Part shown: positions 22,823-34,031 of the stretch, one piece after another
Numbering within the stretch: the stretch's first letter is position 1
Layout of the letters: every line of letters starts with the position of its first letter
NCBI RefSeq assembly: GCF_025118155.1
Contig: NW_026251404.1
Location: 1-64,000 of the forward strand
From: Cokeromyces recurvatus
Lineage: Eukaryota > Mucoromycota > Mucoromycetes > Mucorales > Mucoraceae
Reading direction: 5' to 3'
Length of the DNA stretch: 64,000 nucleotides
Notes under the pieces: generated by a model
Told to the model about the DNA's origin: nothing
What the model saw: the letters and a program-made list of their open reading frames with translations, nothing else
The model's database searches: none
Position numbers and translations under genes: made by a program

Positions 22823-24655
22823 AGGATGATGTTTTATTTATTTTTTTCATATACAGAAATGTCTGTACAAATTTGAAGTCATTCAGGGATTTATAATTTT
22901 CAAATCTTTATATCTGCTTGAACTATATTGTAATCTAATATTTTCGTTTATTTATAGGTATATTATCATGATATATAATTATTACATTAACAGTGAATAG
23001 AGTATTTTGTTGAGCAAAACTTTCTTTTGATTTTTTCAGTTTGTGTTTGAGTAAAAAAAAAAAAAAAAAAAAACTGAAGAAGATCGTTATGTTATAAACC
23101 AGACTGGGTAACGAAAATCGGAAATGGTATAGTCTCTTCATTTGTAATAACTCATGTAGATACTCGGTAATGATACTGAATAACATCAAAATGAAATAAC
23201 TTTCTCAGACATTGTATCTTATATGAGTTTTCAATTAATAAATAATTATCTTACAGATATATAAATCTTATAATTTAAACTATTAGTCTCATATGAAAAA
23301 ATTGATAAAGTATTTTAGAGATAAACCTTAGTATTGGAAAAGAAAAGCAAAAAAGAGTGGCTGCGATATAGTATTATTTTAGTTATTATCTATAATTGTA
23401 TAAATAAAGAGAATTATAATTTCTTTAAATTACATTATTTATATGACACATTTACTACTGTTATTCATATCTACCTTTTTCTTTTAATGTAGCCAAAGAC
23501 TCCATACAAGAAACTCGAGTATATTTGCAGAAACATTTTTGTTCTTTTTTTTTTTTTTTTTTTTTTTGGTCATGTTACTTTTATTTTATCAACAATTCTT
23601 CTCAATCCAAGTTTGCTTTATAAGATTGATAAGATTCTTCTTTTTTTAAAAAAAATAATAGACCTTTCAGAATGATTATAAAATTATATATCTAAAACAA
23701 AAAAGTTGGATAATCCATTGTAATTGAGAGCAACTATTTGACGATTGTTTTGTTAATATAAAATAAGCTCATTTGTATTAAAGTATTCAAGTTTCATAAA
23801 TAGGTTGTGAGCTGCATAAATGCAGTTCTCTCCTTAAGTATTTGGTGCTATTATGTCTGCTGTCAGAATGTACTCAGAGCTTAATAAGATAATGCATGAG
23901 TCAGTAATAGATTTATGTATCTACAGATAATTTTAATACAGATTGTTCTATAAAAACAAATGATCAGCATGTTTCCCGAAGAATTCCATAGATCTGTAAC
24001 AAAAATAGCTTCTGTAGTTAATATGATTAAATATATATGTGTATACGATAACAAATAGTTAATTTGTCAGATATAAAAGTCCAAATCAAGACAAAAAGAT
24101 TTCAAGCATAGATTATTTTATTACTAATAAATCCAAATAAAGTATTATATCTTACTTGAAGCAGTAATTATGTTTTAAGTTACTTATTGTACCTATAATC
24201 AACTATAGTTTATTATATATATTCAGGGGGAATCAACTGTAATTGTAGTTAAAAGATCCGCATATTAAAGTGCGTATACTAACATTTGAGTTCGTGCTTA
24301 AAAGTACTTACTATGAGTATTCTTTATGAAATATTAATATGTAAATTAGTTGACATTTGAAATAAAATAAAAGTCTTCAGTAACTTTTTAAAGCTTGTTA
24401 ATTGATTATTGAACACTATTTTTTACTTTAAACTGAAACTAGTTTGCTGCATGTATTAATAGTAGTCTGCAGCTAATAAAATAAAGTAAAATAGATATCA
24501 TATTAAGAGCAAACAGTTTTTATTATTTATTATTTCCAAAATTCAAAATTAAAAAACACGCTTTTTGCATATTTATTTAATTACTATTAAAACCGGATTT
24601 ACATTAGTAAATATATGCAAGTATATGCAAGAAATTATGATTTTAATATATATAT
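22477..24655. other. 2.2-kb intergenic region without genes
   Basis: Divides the upstream side of the aminotransferase gene from the 3' end of the RING gene. Contains A18 within 22513-22530, A41 at 22780-22820, A19 near 23053 and T24 near 23545. No coding or RNA gene signal was recognised. Confidence 0.5.
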
Positions 24656-25866
24656 TTAAACAGGTACACGACGACATACAGGGCATGAATTGTGTGCTTC
24701 ACATAACCATCTATCTACACATTCACGATGAAATACATGATGACATTTCAATATTCTTACAGGCTGTTTAAGTGTAAATTCATCAAGACAAACTAAACAT
24801 TGAACATGTTTTAATTCCTTTTTGGTATCATCTGACCAGTCTACGACAGGTATTATTTCATCAACAGCTGCTTGCGTAGTTGTATTCGGTCGTGCAGGTC
24901 CTAAAATATTACTTAGTCTTAAAAGATCCTCATAAGTTGGATTCTCTTCAAGTGAAACAGAAAAGGCCTGTAATGCTGTATTGTTGGCAATAGCAGCAGC
25001 AGCAGCAGCAGCAGTGTTATTATTATTGTTTAGTATATACATAATCCATTGTCCATCTTGTGATTGTTGTTGATTTAATATTGCAGTAGTTTGTCTTGTA
25101 AAGTTAGTTTGAGAAGAATTTATTGAAATAGACATGGATTGAATGGTATCTGTTGAAGAAGTAGTAGATATTTCAGATCTCGGTCTTCTTAGACCCAAGA
25201 ATCTATGTAAGGGTCGTTGTGAAGTTGTTGTTGACGGTGATGAGGTCATTGTGTTATTATTATTATTATTATTAGACCGATATTCAATAACAAGAATATG
25301 CATTCTTCTTGATGTCCTTGTAGTTGTAGAAGATGTATTTGTATGAATTGAAGCACCGTCATTAACATGATTAATTTCTTGCATAAGAATAGGTATTTGT
25401 AAATATCTTAAAGATGAATTATTTGCTGAAGAAAGTAAGTCATTAAAAAAACTTGCATTTGTTGATTCTGAAGAAGATACAATACTATTTCGACTACTTT
25501 CATTTAATGACTGTTGTAAAAAATTGTGCAGGTTAGGAGGTCCAGTGGCCGCAGCTGCTGCTTGAGTAGCTTCTTGTGTTGCACGACGAACGGAAGAAGT
25601 AATAGAAGAAGCAGAAGTATGAACTCTATATTGACTATTATTATTGTTGTTGTTGTTATTATTTGAATTTATATTTGCCGTTGTATTGTTATTTGCCCTT
25701 AATCTTCCAAATCTTCGTGTGGGATGAGTTACATGAAGTCTGTTGGAGATTCTTCTAAAAAAGATAAAGGTCGATGAGAATTTATGGATGTTGAATGTAA
25801 AGTACGAGTCGAAGCATTGTCATGTCTTGTTGATGTTGCAACTGATGAAGATGGTGATTGCCCCAT
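24656..25866 (-). CDS. RING-H2 E3 ubiquitin ligase-like protein, apparent frameshift
   Basis: The C-terminal 45 residues are a RING-H2 finger: CLVC, then CHHVFHRECVDRW and CPVC close to the end (RRVPV), with Cys/His spacing fit for two zinc ions. It probably acts as a ubiquitin ligase, substrate unknown. The rest is low complexity, with Asn runs, an Ala run and S/T-rich stretches. The N terminus begins MGQSPSSSVATSTRHDN at 25866. The frame then breaks at a six-A run (25757-25762): beyond it the reading continues openly as RRISNRLHVTHPTRRFGRLR. One additional A restores about 403 aa. No GT-AG intron of the right phase was found, so a homopolymer sequencing error or a real mutation is the likely cause. 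Confidence 0.8.
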
Positions 25867-26047
25867 TTAACAGTAATTATAATTATGAAAAAGTTTTAAG
25901 AAGAGAAAAAGGTATATAAAAGTTTTAAAACTAAAAAAAAAAGGACTTTTATCGTTTATACTTGAAACCTTTATTTTGTTTGAATCTTATTTTATGTTTG
26001 CTATATTAAGTAACTATTTGAATTATAAATAAAAAATTATATATGTA

Positions 26048-26714
26048 CTATATTTTTCTAATAAATAAGAAAAGATTTCAATAAAGCAAGGAAAGATTTT
26101 AATGAAGTAAGAAAAGGTTTCAATAAAATGATAATTTTGTACCCCCAAAATGAGAAAATGTTTATAATAAATTAAGAAAATGAGATCACTATGTTGAGAA
26201 AAGTTGAGCAGAAAATTGAAAACAAACTCTTTTTAACGTATATTATTTAGTATCAATTAACCAACAATGGTAGCAAGCACATATATAGAAGGCCGCAAAG
26301 CATATGATGAAGAGGAAAGTAGGGCTTAAAGAATGACTGTGAGTCAAGCGCTGCAAATATGTTTTCTAGTAGATATGTGGATGAATAATTGTTAGACCTC
26401 TTAGTGAAAAGATTAAAGATTCATGTTACGAGTGAATAACAGAATAAAGGATAAGTTTATTTAGATTAAAATACAAATATGATTTTAACATATTATTGAC
26501 TCAATAAGACAGCTATTTATTTATATTATCATAATATATATAACAAGATCATTTATTTCTTCTGCTTCTTAGTGGTGCGAGATAGAACAAAAGGGTCGTT
26601 GGATAACCAATGTAAAAGGGTTTGTTCTCAATTTTCTGCTCAACTTTTCTCAACATAGTGATCTCGTTTTCTCAATTTATTATAAACATTTTCTCATTTA
26701 TTTGAAAAATACTG
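26048..26714. mobile_element. 667-bp Tc1/mariner-type MITE
   Basis: Long terminal inverted repeats are visible. Bases 26151-26225 and the reverse complement of 26622-26696 agree at 72 of 75 positions by eye. Outer ends also pair: CTATATTTTTC at 26048 against CAGTATTTTTC read inward from 26714. Both ends are bordered by TA (26046-26047 and 26715-26716), the target duplication of the Tc1/mariner superfamily. The left arm carries about 80 extra bases holding a 21-bp tandem repeat. No transposase is encoded, so it would depend on one from elsewhere. Confidence 0.85.
26067..26129. repeat. Three tandem 21-bp units inside the MITE left arm
   Basis: Units at 26067-26087, 26088-26108 and 26109-26129 share AAGAAAAGATTTCAATAAA with a few changes; a related sequence recurs at 26151. 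They seem to be a local expansion of the terminal repeat. Confidence 0.75.
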
Positions 26715-27356
26715 TATATTACTCTCTTCATGATAAAAATACCGCAATCATTAAACAATAATTTTGGATTTTTGAATGGATACATATAAATCCCAATTCG
26801 TACGTAAATGTATAAAAGTGACACATATAAAAAAGCGGTTCCTAGTTTATAAAAAAAAGTGTAATATATCAGAACTAATATTTAACCTGAATATGTCTTT
26901 ATTATTACTTTCAGCTAATATTGGATTACTTGCCTTTGCGAAGAGTTATTTGCAGACTTTAAAAGCTTGATTATAAAGCATCAAAAAAAATCTAATACTT
27001 TGATTATCTAGGATCAAAGGAAACATATGCAAAATATAAGGCCTACAAATATAACGAAAATTATTATAGGTAGGAGCTATCTAATTCAAAAACTAGTACT
27101 AATGACAAGTTACTTCCCACAAAATTAACGAATCTTTTATTCCCTGTTTACTCTCTTTTCTATTGAAACTACAAATATTCATGAAAAAAAAAACATGTAT
27201 TCAACAAGAAAAGAAGTGGCAGTAATAACTCAGGCTTTATTTAACTGCTCTTGGTGCTTGCAAGTTGTGTTTATCAATATAAATATAGGCTATAAACTCT
27301 ATTTTATCATCATAAACAAAGTGTCCATTATAAAAATTTAATATTTATTACATAAA
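26715..27356. other. Intergenic region right of the MITE
   Basis: An open frame at 26776-26970 has no family signal. Otherwise AT-rich 3' flank of the coiled-coil gene. Nothing else seen. Confidence 0.45.
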
Positions 27357-28727
27357 TTAATTCTCGTTAGAAGGAAATTCTGATAAACCTAATTCATCCT
27401 CTTTCTCCTCCTCTTTAATATTTTCTGTTAAGCAATGTTCATCCTTTCGATTCCCGTTTTGTTGAATAGTATATTTCTTTTGTTCCATATCTATAAGTCT
27501 ATCTCGTAACTCCATGCAGGCATTTTCCCATCTCATTTTCTCTTCCCATAATTCTCGTAATTTTTTATAGGCCAATCCACAAATAACTTCGAAATGATCC
27601 AAGGCATCTTCTAAAGCTGCTTCCGCTCTTTTTACTCTTATTTCTGCATTTTCTTCAGTCGATGATGCATGCGATTGTTGTACGGTTATTTGTTGTTGTT
27701 GTTGGGTAACATCCGTTATTGTCTTATTATTCTTGTCTAATTCCTCCGTTTGTACTTGCATATGCCTTATCTTTGTCTTGCTGTTTCCTTGAAGATGTTG
27801 ATTATCTAATCTATGTGTAATGTCCAATGCTCTTATATGCTCTGTAGCTAAACCAGCAGCTAGCTTATCACTTGGAATTTCTTCATTTAATAATCTTATC
27901 CTTTCCAATCTCTGTAATAATGCTGACTCAATATCATCCATTCCATCAGCTAACGTTAAATATTCTTCTGTAGCTTTTAAATCTAAATTTTGTGTACTGT
28001 TTATTAAAGGACGTCGATTATTTAATGTACTTAGTTGACTTTTAACAGATGCTGAGTAACGAAGTGAACCACTGTAGAGACTTGATTCTCTTTTCTTATT
28101 TGGCAAAATAGGTTCTTTATTATTATTATTATTGTTGTTGTTGTTGTTGTTCATACTTGTGTTGCTGTTACGTAGCACAAATGACTGGGTTGAGATTGTA
28201 TTATCAAAAGAAGGAGATCTACTATTTCCAGCGCTTCTTGAAATAAGCTGCTGTTGTTGTTGCTGTTGTTGTTGTTGTTGAGGTACAATTTCAATATAAT
28301 TCTTTCGACGAATAAAGTCTTTATGATGGAATGTGGAATTTACAGTTAAAGTAGTAGAAGAAGTAAATGTTCCTGGCAAAGAAGCAGCTGAACTTGAAGG
28401 AACAGACCGACTAGAGATAGTAGATGTAGGCATAATAGATGCTGGTGGTGGTGGTGGTGCTGTTGTTGTACTTCTTTTTGGCTTTCTTATTCTAGAAAAT
28501 AATGTATTAACAGACCTTTCTTGTACGTTACTTCTTTGAAACTCTTCTGGACTAGTTGTCTTTAAAAACTCTACAAGAGCTTGTGTTCCTGTCATCATCT
28601 TTCTATTATGAGGGAGTTTCTCATTTTGCAAAAATTCACTCATATCATCATCATCGTCATCATCCGAATATGTCAATGCCACAGCTCGAGCATCTTTGGG
28701 TTGAAAATTACTTTTATTAATAGGCAT
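27357..28727 (-). CDS. Asn/Gln-rich coiled-coil protein of unknown function (456 aa)
   Basis: Single exon. The N terminus (MPINKSNFQPKDARAVALTY) is followed by an Asp run at about residues 22-28 and a short conserved-looking motif TGTQALVEFLKTTSPEEF (about 47-64). The centre is low complexity with a Pro run, a Gln run of 11 and an Asn run of 12, encoded by trinucleotide repeats at 28105-28150 and 28249-28280. The C-terminal third (about 355-425) is a predicted coiled coil (VKRAEAALEDALDHFEVICG, then KLRELWEEKMRWENACMELR). No catalytic domain or membrane span. Probably a scaffold or adaptor; the family is not recognised. Its start lies about 15 bp from a T22-A12 block. Confidence 0.7.
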   Translation of the reverse strand: MPINKSNFQPKDARAVALTYSDDDDDDDMSEFLQNEKLPHNRKMMTGTQALVEFLKTTSPEEFQRSNVQERSVNTLFSRIRKPKRSTTTAPPPPPASIMPTSTISSRSVPSSSAASLPGTFTSSTTLTVNSTFHHKDFIRRKNYIEIVPQQQQQQQQQQQLISRSAGNSRSPSFDNTISTQSFVLRNSNTSMNNNNNNNNNNNKEPILPNKKRESSLYSGSLRYSASVKSQLSTLNNRRPLINSTQNLDLKATEEYLTLADGMDDIESALLQRLERIRLLNEEIPSDKLAAGLATEHIRALDITHRLDNQHLQGNSKTKIRHMQVQTEELDKNNKTITDVTQQQQQITVQQSHASSTEENAEIRVKRAEAALEDALDHFEVICGLAYKKLRELWEEKMRWENACMELRDRLIDMEQKKYTIQQNGNRKDEHCLTENIKEEEKEDELGLSEFPSNEN

Positions 28728-28748
28728 TATACAACGTTAATTAATGAG

Positions 28749-28752
28749 ATTT

Positions 28753-28783
<31 letters not shown>

Positions 28784-28880
28784 GAGGAAAAGAAAAGGAG
28801 GTTAGATATATGTGTATACGAATACATATTTATTTATTTTATTTTTTTTTAAAAAAAAAAATAAAAAAAAAAAAAAAAAC
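28749..28880. repeat. Two T-run/A-run blocks upstream of the coiled-coil gene
   Basis: A T22 run passes directly into A12 at about 28750-28783, and a second T10-A10 block with a further A16 run lies at about 28841-28879. They occupy the short gap between two minus-strand genes. Confidence 0.75.
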
Positions 28881-28985
28881 TGTTCGTGTTGTGTGTACAC
28901 ATATTTCAGGAGACAATTATTGTCATACTACTATATTTATATACAACTATAAACATAATACAAACATCTAATATATACATTCATT

Positions 28986-31044
28986 TTATTGAGAAAAATC
29001 AAACCCTTTTGATCTTTTAAATGTGTGTACGTCTGACATGATAGAATCCTCATCTGATATGCTTCGTTTACCATTATATTCTTTTCCTCTTTGCTTCTTA
29101 ACAAAAGAAAGATCACTTGATAAAGTAGGTTGAGTAGATGAATGAATATTAGGTAGAGCACCAAGAGAATCTGCTAAAGTAGATGGCGTTGAATGCTCGT
29201 CATTTATAAATTTAGTCTACATATTGTTTAACTCATTAGTATGTATATAATATACATATATATATATATATATATATATTTATAATAGAAAATAATAATA
29301 CCTCTTTAATACGAGCTATTTTTTCTGCTAAACTTGTATAGTGATGGAATAAGGCAATCTTAACAGCTTTATCGATTGATTCTGACGTATGAAGAGTATA
29401 GGTCAAATCTAACGCTCTTCCTACCTTTTCTGATTTACAAGCTAAATTAATGAGCTTCAGTATAGCAATATCCATCTCAATATCAGCTTCATGGAAAGTT
29501 TGTACATATTCCTCTTCTGTATTAGTTGCTTCAGCTTCATCACGTTCATGGAAATTGCATGTCTCAATACGTAAAATTTGTTCTTCCAATTGTCCTACTT
29601 CAGTTGATGATTCCAGTAAAGGTAATCGTAGCGGAATATCTTTCACTGGAGGTCGAGGGAAGAATGGATATAGATTACTACCACGAATCACAACACACAT
29701 TAAACGATCACGTAAAACACCCACAGGCCAATACTTTTCAGTTTTTTGTTGTGATCCTGCATAAGCTTTACCATCAAATACGGGTATCCATCGACCTTGA
29801 TAGGGTCGACGTTGATGATAAAGAACACGCAAAATACCTTGCGAATCATACGTACAAGCCTGATTGGTTTCAGAAAATCCAACCCAATTAAGAGTACTTT
29901 CAGTTGTCAATTGTATCTTATCCTTTTGTAGAATTTCATATGTATTTGTATTCATTAATATATATCTTAGGTTTTGTTGATTTTCAAAAGCTGGACCATC
30001 AGAATATACAATAAACACCAAGTCAGTCATGGCAGTCATCGTCACAACGTTTTCTAGTGAAAATAGATGTTTTTGAATGCCTGAAATTGAGAAAATACGA
30101 ACGTAACCTAATGAAGTTGTTGCAATGACAGAAACCTGATTAATTGCAACAGTGATGATATCTTCTCCAGGAAGCATGTAATGTGTCCAATCTTTATTCG
30201 TTCCCATCTTATTTGGTCTAAAATACAATGTTGAATAAAGTTGTTTATTTTCATTCTCTTCTTCTTCATTGATATCTTCATTGTCCAAATCATCAATGTC
30301 TTCATCATTTTCCTTTTTAGGCTTATCTTCAGACTCTTTACCTTCAACAGCGAATACTGCACCTACAGAACTAATAGCACCGATACTGAAATTCAGAACA
30401 TCAGTAAAATGAAAGTTACGATATTCAGACTGATCATGAAATTCAACATTGATAACTGAATGTCCATCTTCAAAAACGGTTGAGATAGCACCAATTAAAT
30501 TATAGGCCATATATCTTCTTTCACCTTGTTGAGGATCAAATGGCTTGCCTGGTTCTGGCTTATGATAAGGAGTCTCCCCAGGCTGAAATGAGGGTGGTGG
30601 TTCAAACATTGACTCTACTTTATTCAGACGTTGAATGAGACCTTTATTATTTGGAATATTCTCCAAGTTTAATCTTGACTGAAGTTTTAGTTTATTTTTT
30701 TCTGCGTCTTCAGCTGTTTCAGCATATCCTGCTCCATCATCATCAATAACAAAATCTTCTATATCTTCGCCTTCTTCATCTACCATTGCAACATCATCAC
30801 CTTCTTCTTGATCTTCTATCGCTTCTTCTTCATCATCATCATCATCATCAAATAAACTTGAATTGCTTATACGATTTTTAGTTTTTTCTTTTTGAGCTAC
30901 TTGCTCTGATGTAGGTTCAAGCGTAGTCTTATTACGCAAAATAGCAGGATGAGGATAATTGCTATTGTCAGTTGGGATAACTTCTTTCCAAATTCTAATT
31001 TGCCCATGTGCATCCGTCTAGAAATAAACAAAACAAAATAGTTA

Positions 31045-31076
<32 letters not shown>

Positions 31077-32164
31077 GTATACATACCAAAGTAATCTCAT
31101 TCTCGTAAGAATGCCATGCTATACCAGTAATATAAGTGGAAGTTGTATGTTTTGCAATAGGTTTTTTTTCCTTTACATCCCAAATGACAAATGAATTATC
31201 TTCTGAAGAACTAGCTAAATAATAGCCATTAGGAGACCAAGCAAAAGTGATGACATTCCTGGTATGTTCGCCATCAAGACTATAAAAAGGTGCCCAAATA
31301 TCATTTCTAAAGACTCGAATATTGTTATTGGTACCTGTAAAAGCAAAACAAGTATTGTCTGGATTCCACGCTACTTTTGCTTGTAAAACTGAATCTACAT
31401 CTGATTTATAAGTATATCCAGGTAAAATTTTGATACATCTAGGGACAGGTTCATCAGCTGAAACATTCCAGATTCGAATATTTCCTTTAACATCTGAAGA
31501 TAAAAGATAATTTCCTGAAGGATCATAAGAAACTGATTTCACTGAATCATTATGACCTTCCAGTTGCACAATCTTGGAATTATTAGTTGTAAGAACGATA
31601 CGAATTGTAGGTTCACTGTTAATAAAATTAGAATATTTGTTATACTCTCTCCCTTTTTTTTTTTTTTTTTTTTTTTGTTATATTTACTTACTCCGTGGCA
31701 ATAGCTAGTTTAGAACCATTTGGATGAAAACCAAGATCACGAATAGAAGCAACACTTCTTACAAGAATTTTATCAAATTTATCATCTTTGGTATACAATA
31801 ATACCAAACCATCAACACTACCACTTGCAAAAACACCTGTTTTCTATTATTTTATTTTTTTAGACACCTTGTATAGTTATTTAGTATTACAGAAAAACTT
31901 ACTGAAGTCGCAACGCAGGTAATACTTTCACTGTGTTCAGCAATATCAGTGTGTGTGTATTCTTGATCATCTGCATTAGTATCATAAACTTTAATACCTG
32001 TGCCATCAGCACCACCAATTACTGCTTCACTATAGATTATTTTAGGGATCGTGATTTTTTACGGGATTTATTTTTTTTTTCAAGTACCTCCCATTTGTTT
32101 TGTATGAGACTACTGTCTTCCCATCCGGGAATCCGTAAATGACTTGCACATCGTCAAAGATCAT
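28986..32164 (-). CDS. CTF4: Replisome scaffold Ctf4/AND-1 (WDHD1, Mcl1)
   Basis: Trimeric hub linking CMG helicase to polymerase alpha-primase and other fork factors. Six exons: 32088-32164, 31903-32029, 31692-31843, 31087-31615, 29302-31017 and 28986-29216, giving 943 aa. The N-terminal WD40 propeller is visible as IGGADGTGIKVYD, FASGSVDGLVLLY, LEGHNDSVKSVSYDPSGNYL, IRIWNVS, FAWSPNGYYLASSSEDNS and GQIRIWKE. The central SepB/Ctf4 domain contains RRYMAYNLIGAISTV, FHDQSEYRNFHFTD, DWTHYMLPGEDIITVAIN and a GRWIPVFDGKAYA block, followed by the helical RPLPLLES-type segment. The tail is short and ends FDFSQ, with no HMG box, like yeast Ctf4 and unlike human AND-1. An E2F-like site lies 87 bp upstream. 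Introns carry AT and GTAT repeats. Confidence 0.95.
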
Positions 32165-32250
32165 TGTTACGATGTTATGTTTATTTTTTTTTTTTTTTAA
32201 AAAAAGGGGGCTTTTTTTTGCTATTGGAATCACGAAAATTTGAATTGAAA

Positions 32251-32258
32251 TTTGGCGC
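32251..32258. promoter_or_regulatory. E2F-like site upstream of CTF4
   Basis: TTTGGCGC, a perfect match to the E2F consensus TTTSGCGC, 87 bp before the CTF4 start codon. GC-rich octamers are rare in this AT-rich sequence. Early-diverging fungi are known to keep E2F-type regulators, so a G1/S role is plausible; not demonstrated. Confidence 0.55.
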
Positions 32259-32562
32259 GATGTTTCGTGATCACAGTCACAGCTATCATATTCTTGGTCG
32301 AAAATGGTGCCTGAATGGGCACACTTTTGTTCAAAGTGGTGGTGTATAAACACCTCATAAAATTGAGCTTATGAATAAGCTATGTTTGTTTATTTAGAGA
32401 AATACATTGAAATGTAATAATTACCAATTGTTATAAGTAAAGTGAATATTGAAATTATTATAACTAGCTAGCTAGACGAAAAAATAAAATAAATATAAAG
32501 ATATATTTATGTATAGAACATAAATTATAAAGTTAATTACAAAAAATAAAAAAAATAAAAAA

Positions 32563-33310
32563 TTATGCAGTGGAATTTGAGTTAGTTGGCAATGAATAAA
32601 ATAGAGGTTGATTGTCATCACCGTCATCATGTGATTCATAGTTTTCATTTGACTTATGTTCTTCATTGTCAAATTCATTAGCTAAATAGTAAAATATTAA
32701 TAAATGTAAATGAAAAAAAAAATGTAGATTTTACACTTCTCTGCATTCTCATTTAATTCCCTTTCAATATCTAATCGAACTTGTCTTCTTTCCTTATATT
32801 CCTGCTGCCATTCTTTTATCATGACTTTAATACGTGGTTTCGATGCTTGCTTTGTTACTCTTCGTGTAAAATCTCGAAATCTTAATTTAGGATATAGGTT
32901 ATTTGCCCATATAGTATAATAAGTCATAAGCTTTTTCAAGTCTTCACTCTTTTTGAAAAAGAAGTTAGCTATTTCCTTTCCTTTCCTTTCCTTTTCTTTT
33001 GTATTATTATTTGTAACTATAATACCTCATATCCTTTTCCTTTAAACTTTAAATGCATACTTTCATTCTTTAATAATGGTATACCTTTTGTATCTAATAA
33101 TCTAACATTAAAAGTTAATTTTTTAATTCTATCAAGTCAAATTATTAGTTCAAATTACAAGCTTTCATCTAGTCTAAGTTTTTTATTTGATTTTGAAGGT
33201 AATTCATCAGGTTGATTTTCCAAAGTTTCTGATTTTTGTACTGAATTTGGCTCGTTGGAATCATCATTGATGTTGTAGTCATCAAGCAGAATGTCATCAA
33301 AGTCATCCAT
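32563..33310 (-). CDS. CSM3: Fork-protection subunit Csm3/Swi3/TIPIN
   Basis: Partner of Tof1/Swi1/Timeless in the complex that stabilises stalled forks. Exons 33159-33310, 33026-33128, 32735-32948 and 32563-32681 give 195 aa. The acidic N terminus begins MDDFDDILLDDYN. The Swi3 domain follows: RLLDTKGIPLLKNESMHLKF with KGKGYE, then DLKKLMTYYTIWANNLYPKL and FRDFTRRVTKQASKPRIK, a typical TIPIN pattern. A charged helix and short acidic tail close the protein. The first intron is only 30 nt (33129-33158), unusually short; without it the frame stops at once. The second intron carries a TTTCC repeat. It is upstream of CTF4 on the same strand, 398 bp away. Confidence 0.88.
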
Positions 33311-33519
33311 TTTATATATGTATATAACACAGCGTAGAGTTAGATTATAAAGATCTATTTCATGATTTTTTTTTTAAATTTCTTATTTACAGTCTGTCTC
33401 TTCTGATTTAACCTCCGCTATAAGTAAATTTTTATGTTTTGACCTCGGATTGTCAACAAATTATTAACTCAAAATTAGGAAGCAAAAATGATTTCCCCCT
33501 CTTATTATCCTTATTCATA

Positions 33520-34031
33520 ATGGTAAGGCAGCCATCCATCTATCCATCTATCCTTATAATATGCTAACTTGTTGTTATTTTCTTTTAAACTAAATTATGT
33601 TGAATCTATTAACAGGTTAAGCGCACAAAGAAAGGTATGTTGTTAATTAACCTTTGATGAACAATTAAAACATGAATAACATTTTTTTTTTGTAATTAGT
33701 CGGAATCACCGGTAAATACGGTACCCGTTATGGTGCCTCTCTCAGAAAGACTGTAAAGAAGATGGAAATCACTCAACACTCCACTTACACCTGTACTTTC
33801 TGTGGTAAGGATGCTGTTAAGCGTTCTGCTGTTGGTATCTGGAAGTGCAAGGGTTGCAAGAAGATCATGGCTGGTGGTGCTTACACCGTCTCGTAAGTAT
33901 TTCTTTTTTGTCTTTTTCAAAAGGAAAAAAAAAAAGATGGAATAATTAATCAATTTTCATAATTTAGTACTACTGCTGCTGCCACTGTTCGTTCTACCGT
34001 CCGTCGTCTTCGTGAATTAGCCGAAATCTAA
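33520..34031 (+). CDS. RPL43: 60S ribosomal protein eL43 (L37A)
   Basis: Zinc-ribbon protein of the large ribosomal subunit. Exons 33520-33522, 33616-33634, 33700-33892 and 33968-34031 give 92 aa, the usual length. The first coding exon consists of the ATG alone; the second begins GTT AAG CGC (V K R). The zinc ligands are C39, C42, C57 and C60 (CTFCGKD and WKCKGCKK), and the end is RELAEI. Codons are strongly biased as for RPP1. An AATAAA signal lies near 34074. Three introns in a 279-nt CDS is dense but consistent. Confidence 0.96.
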
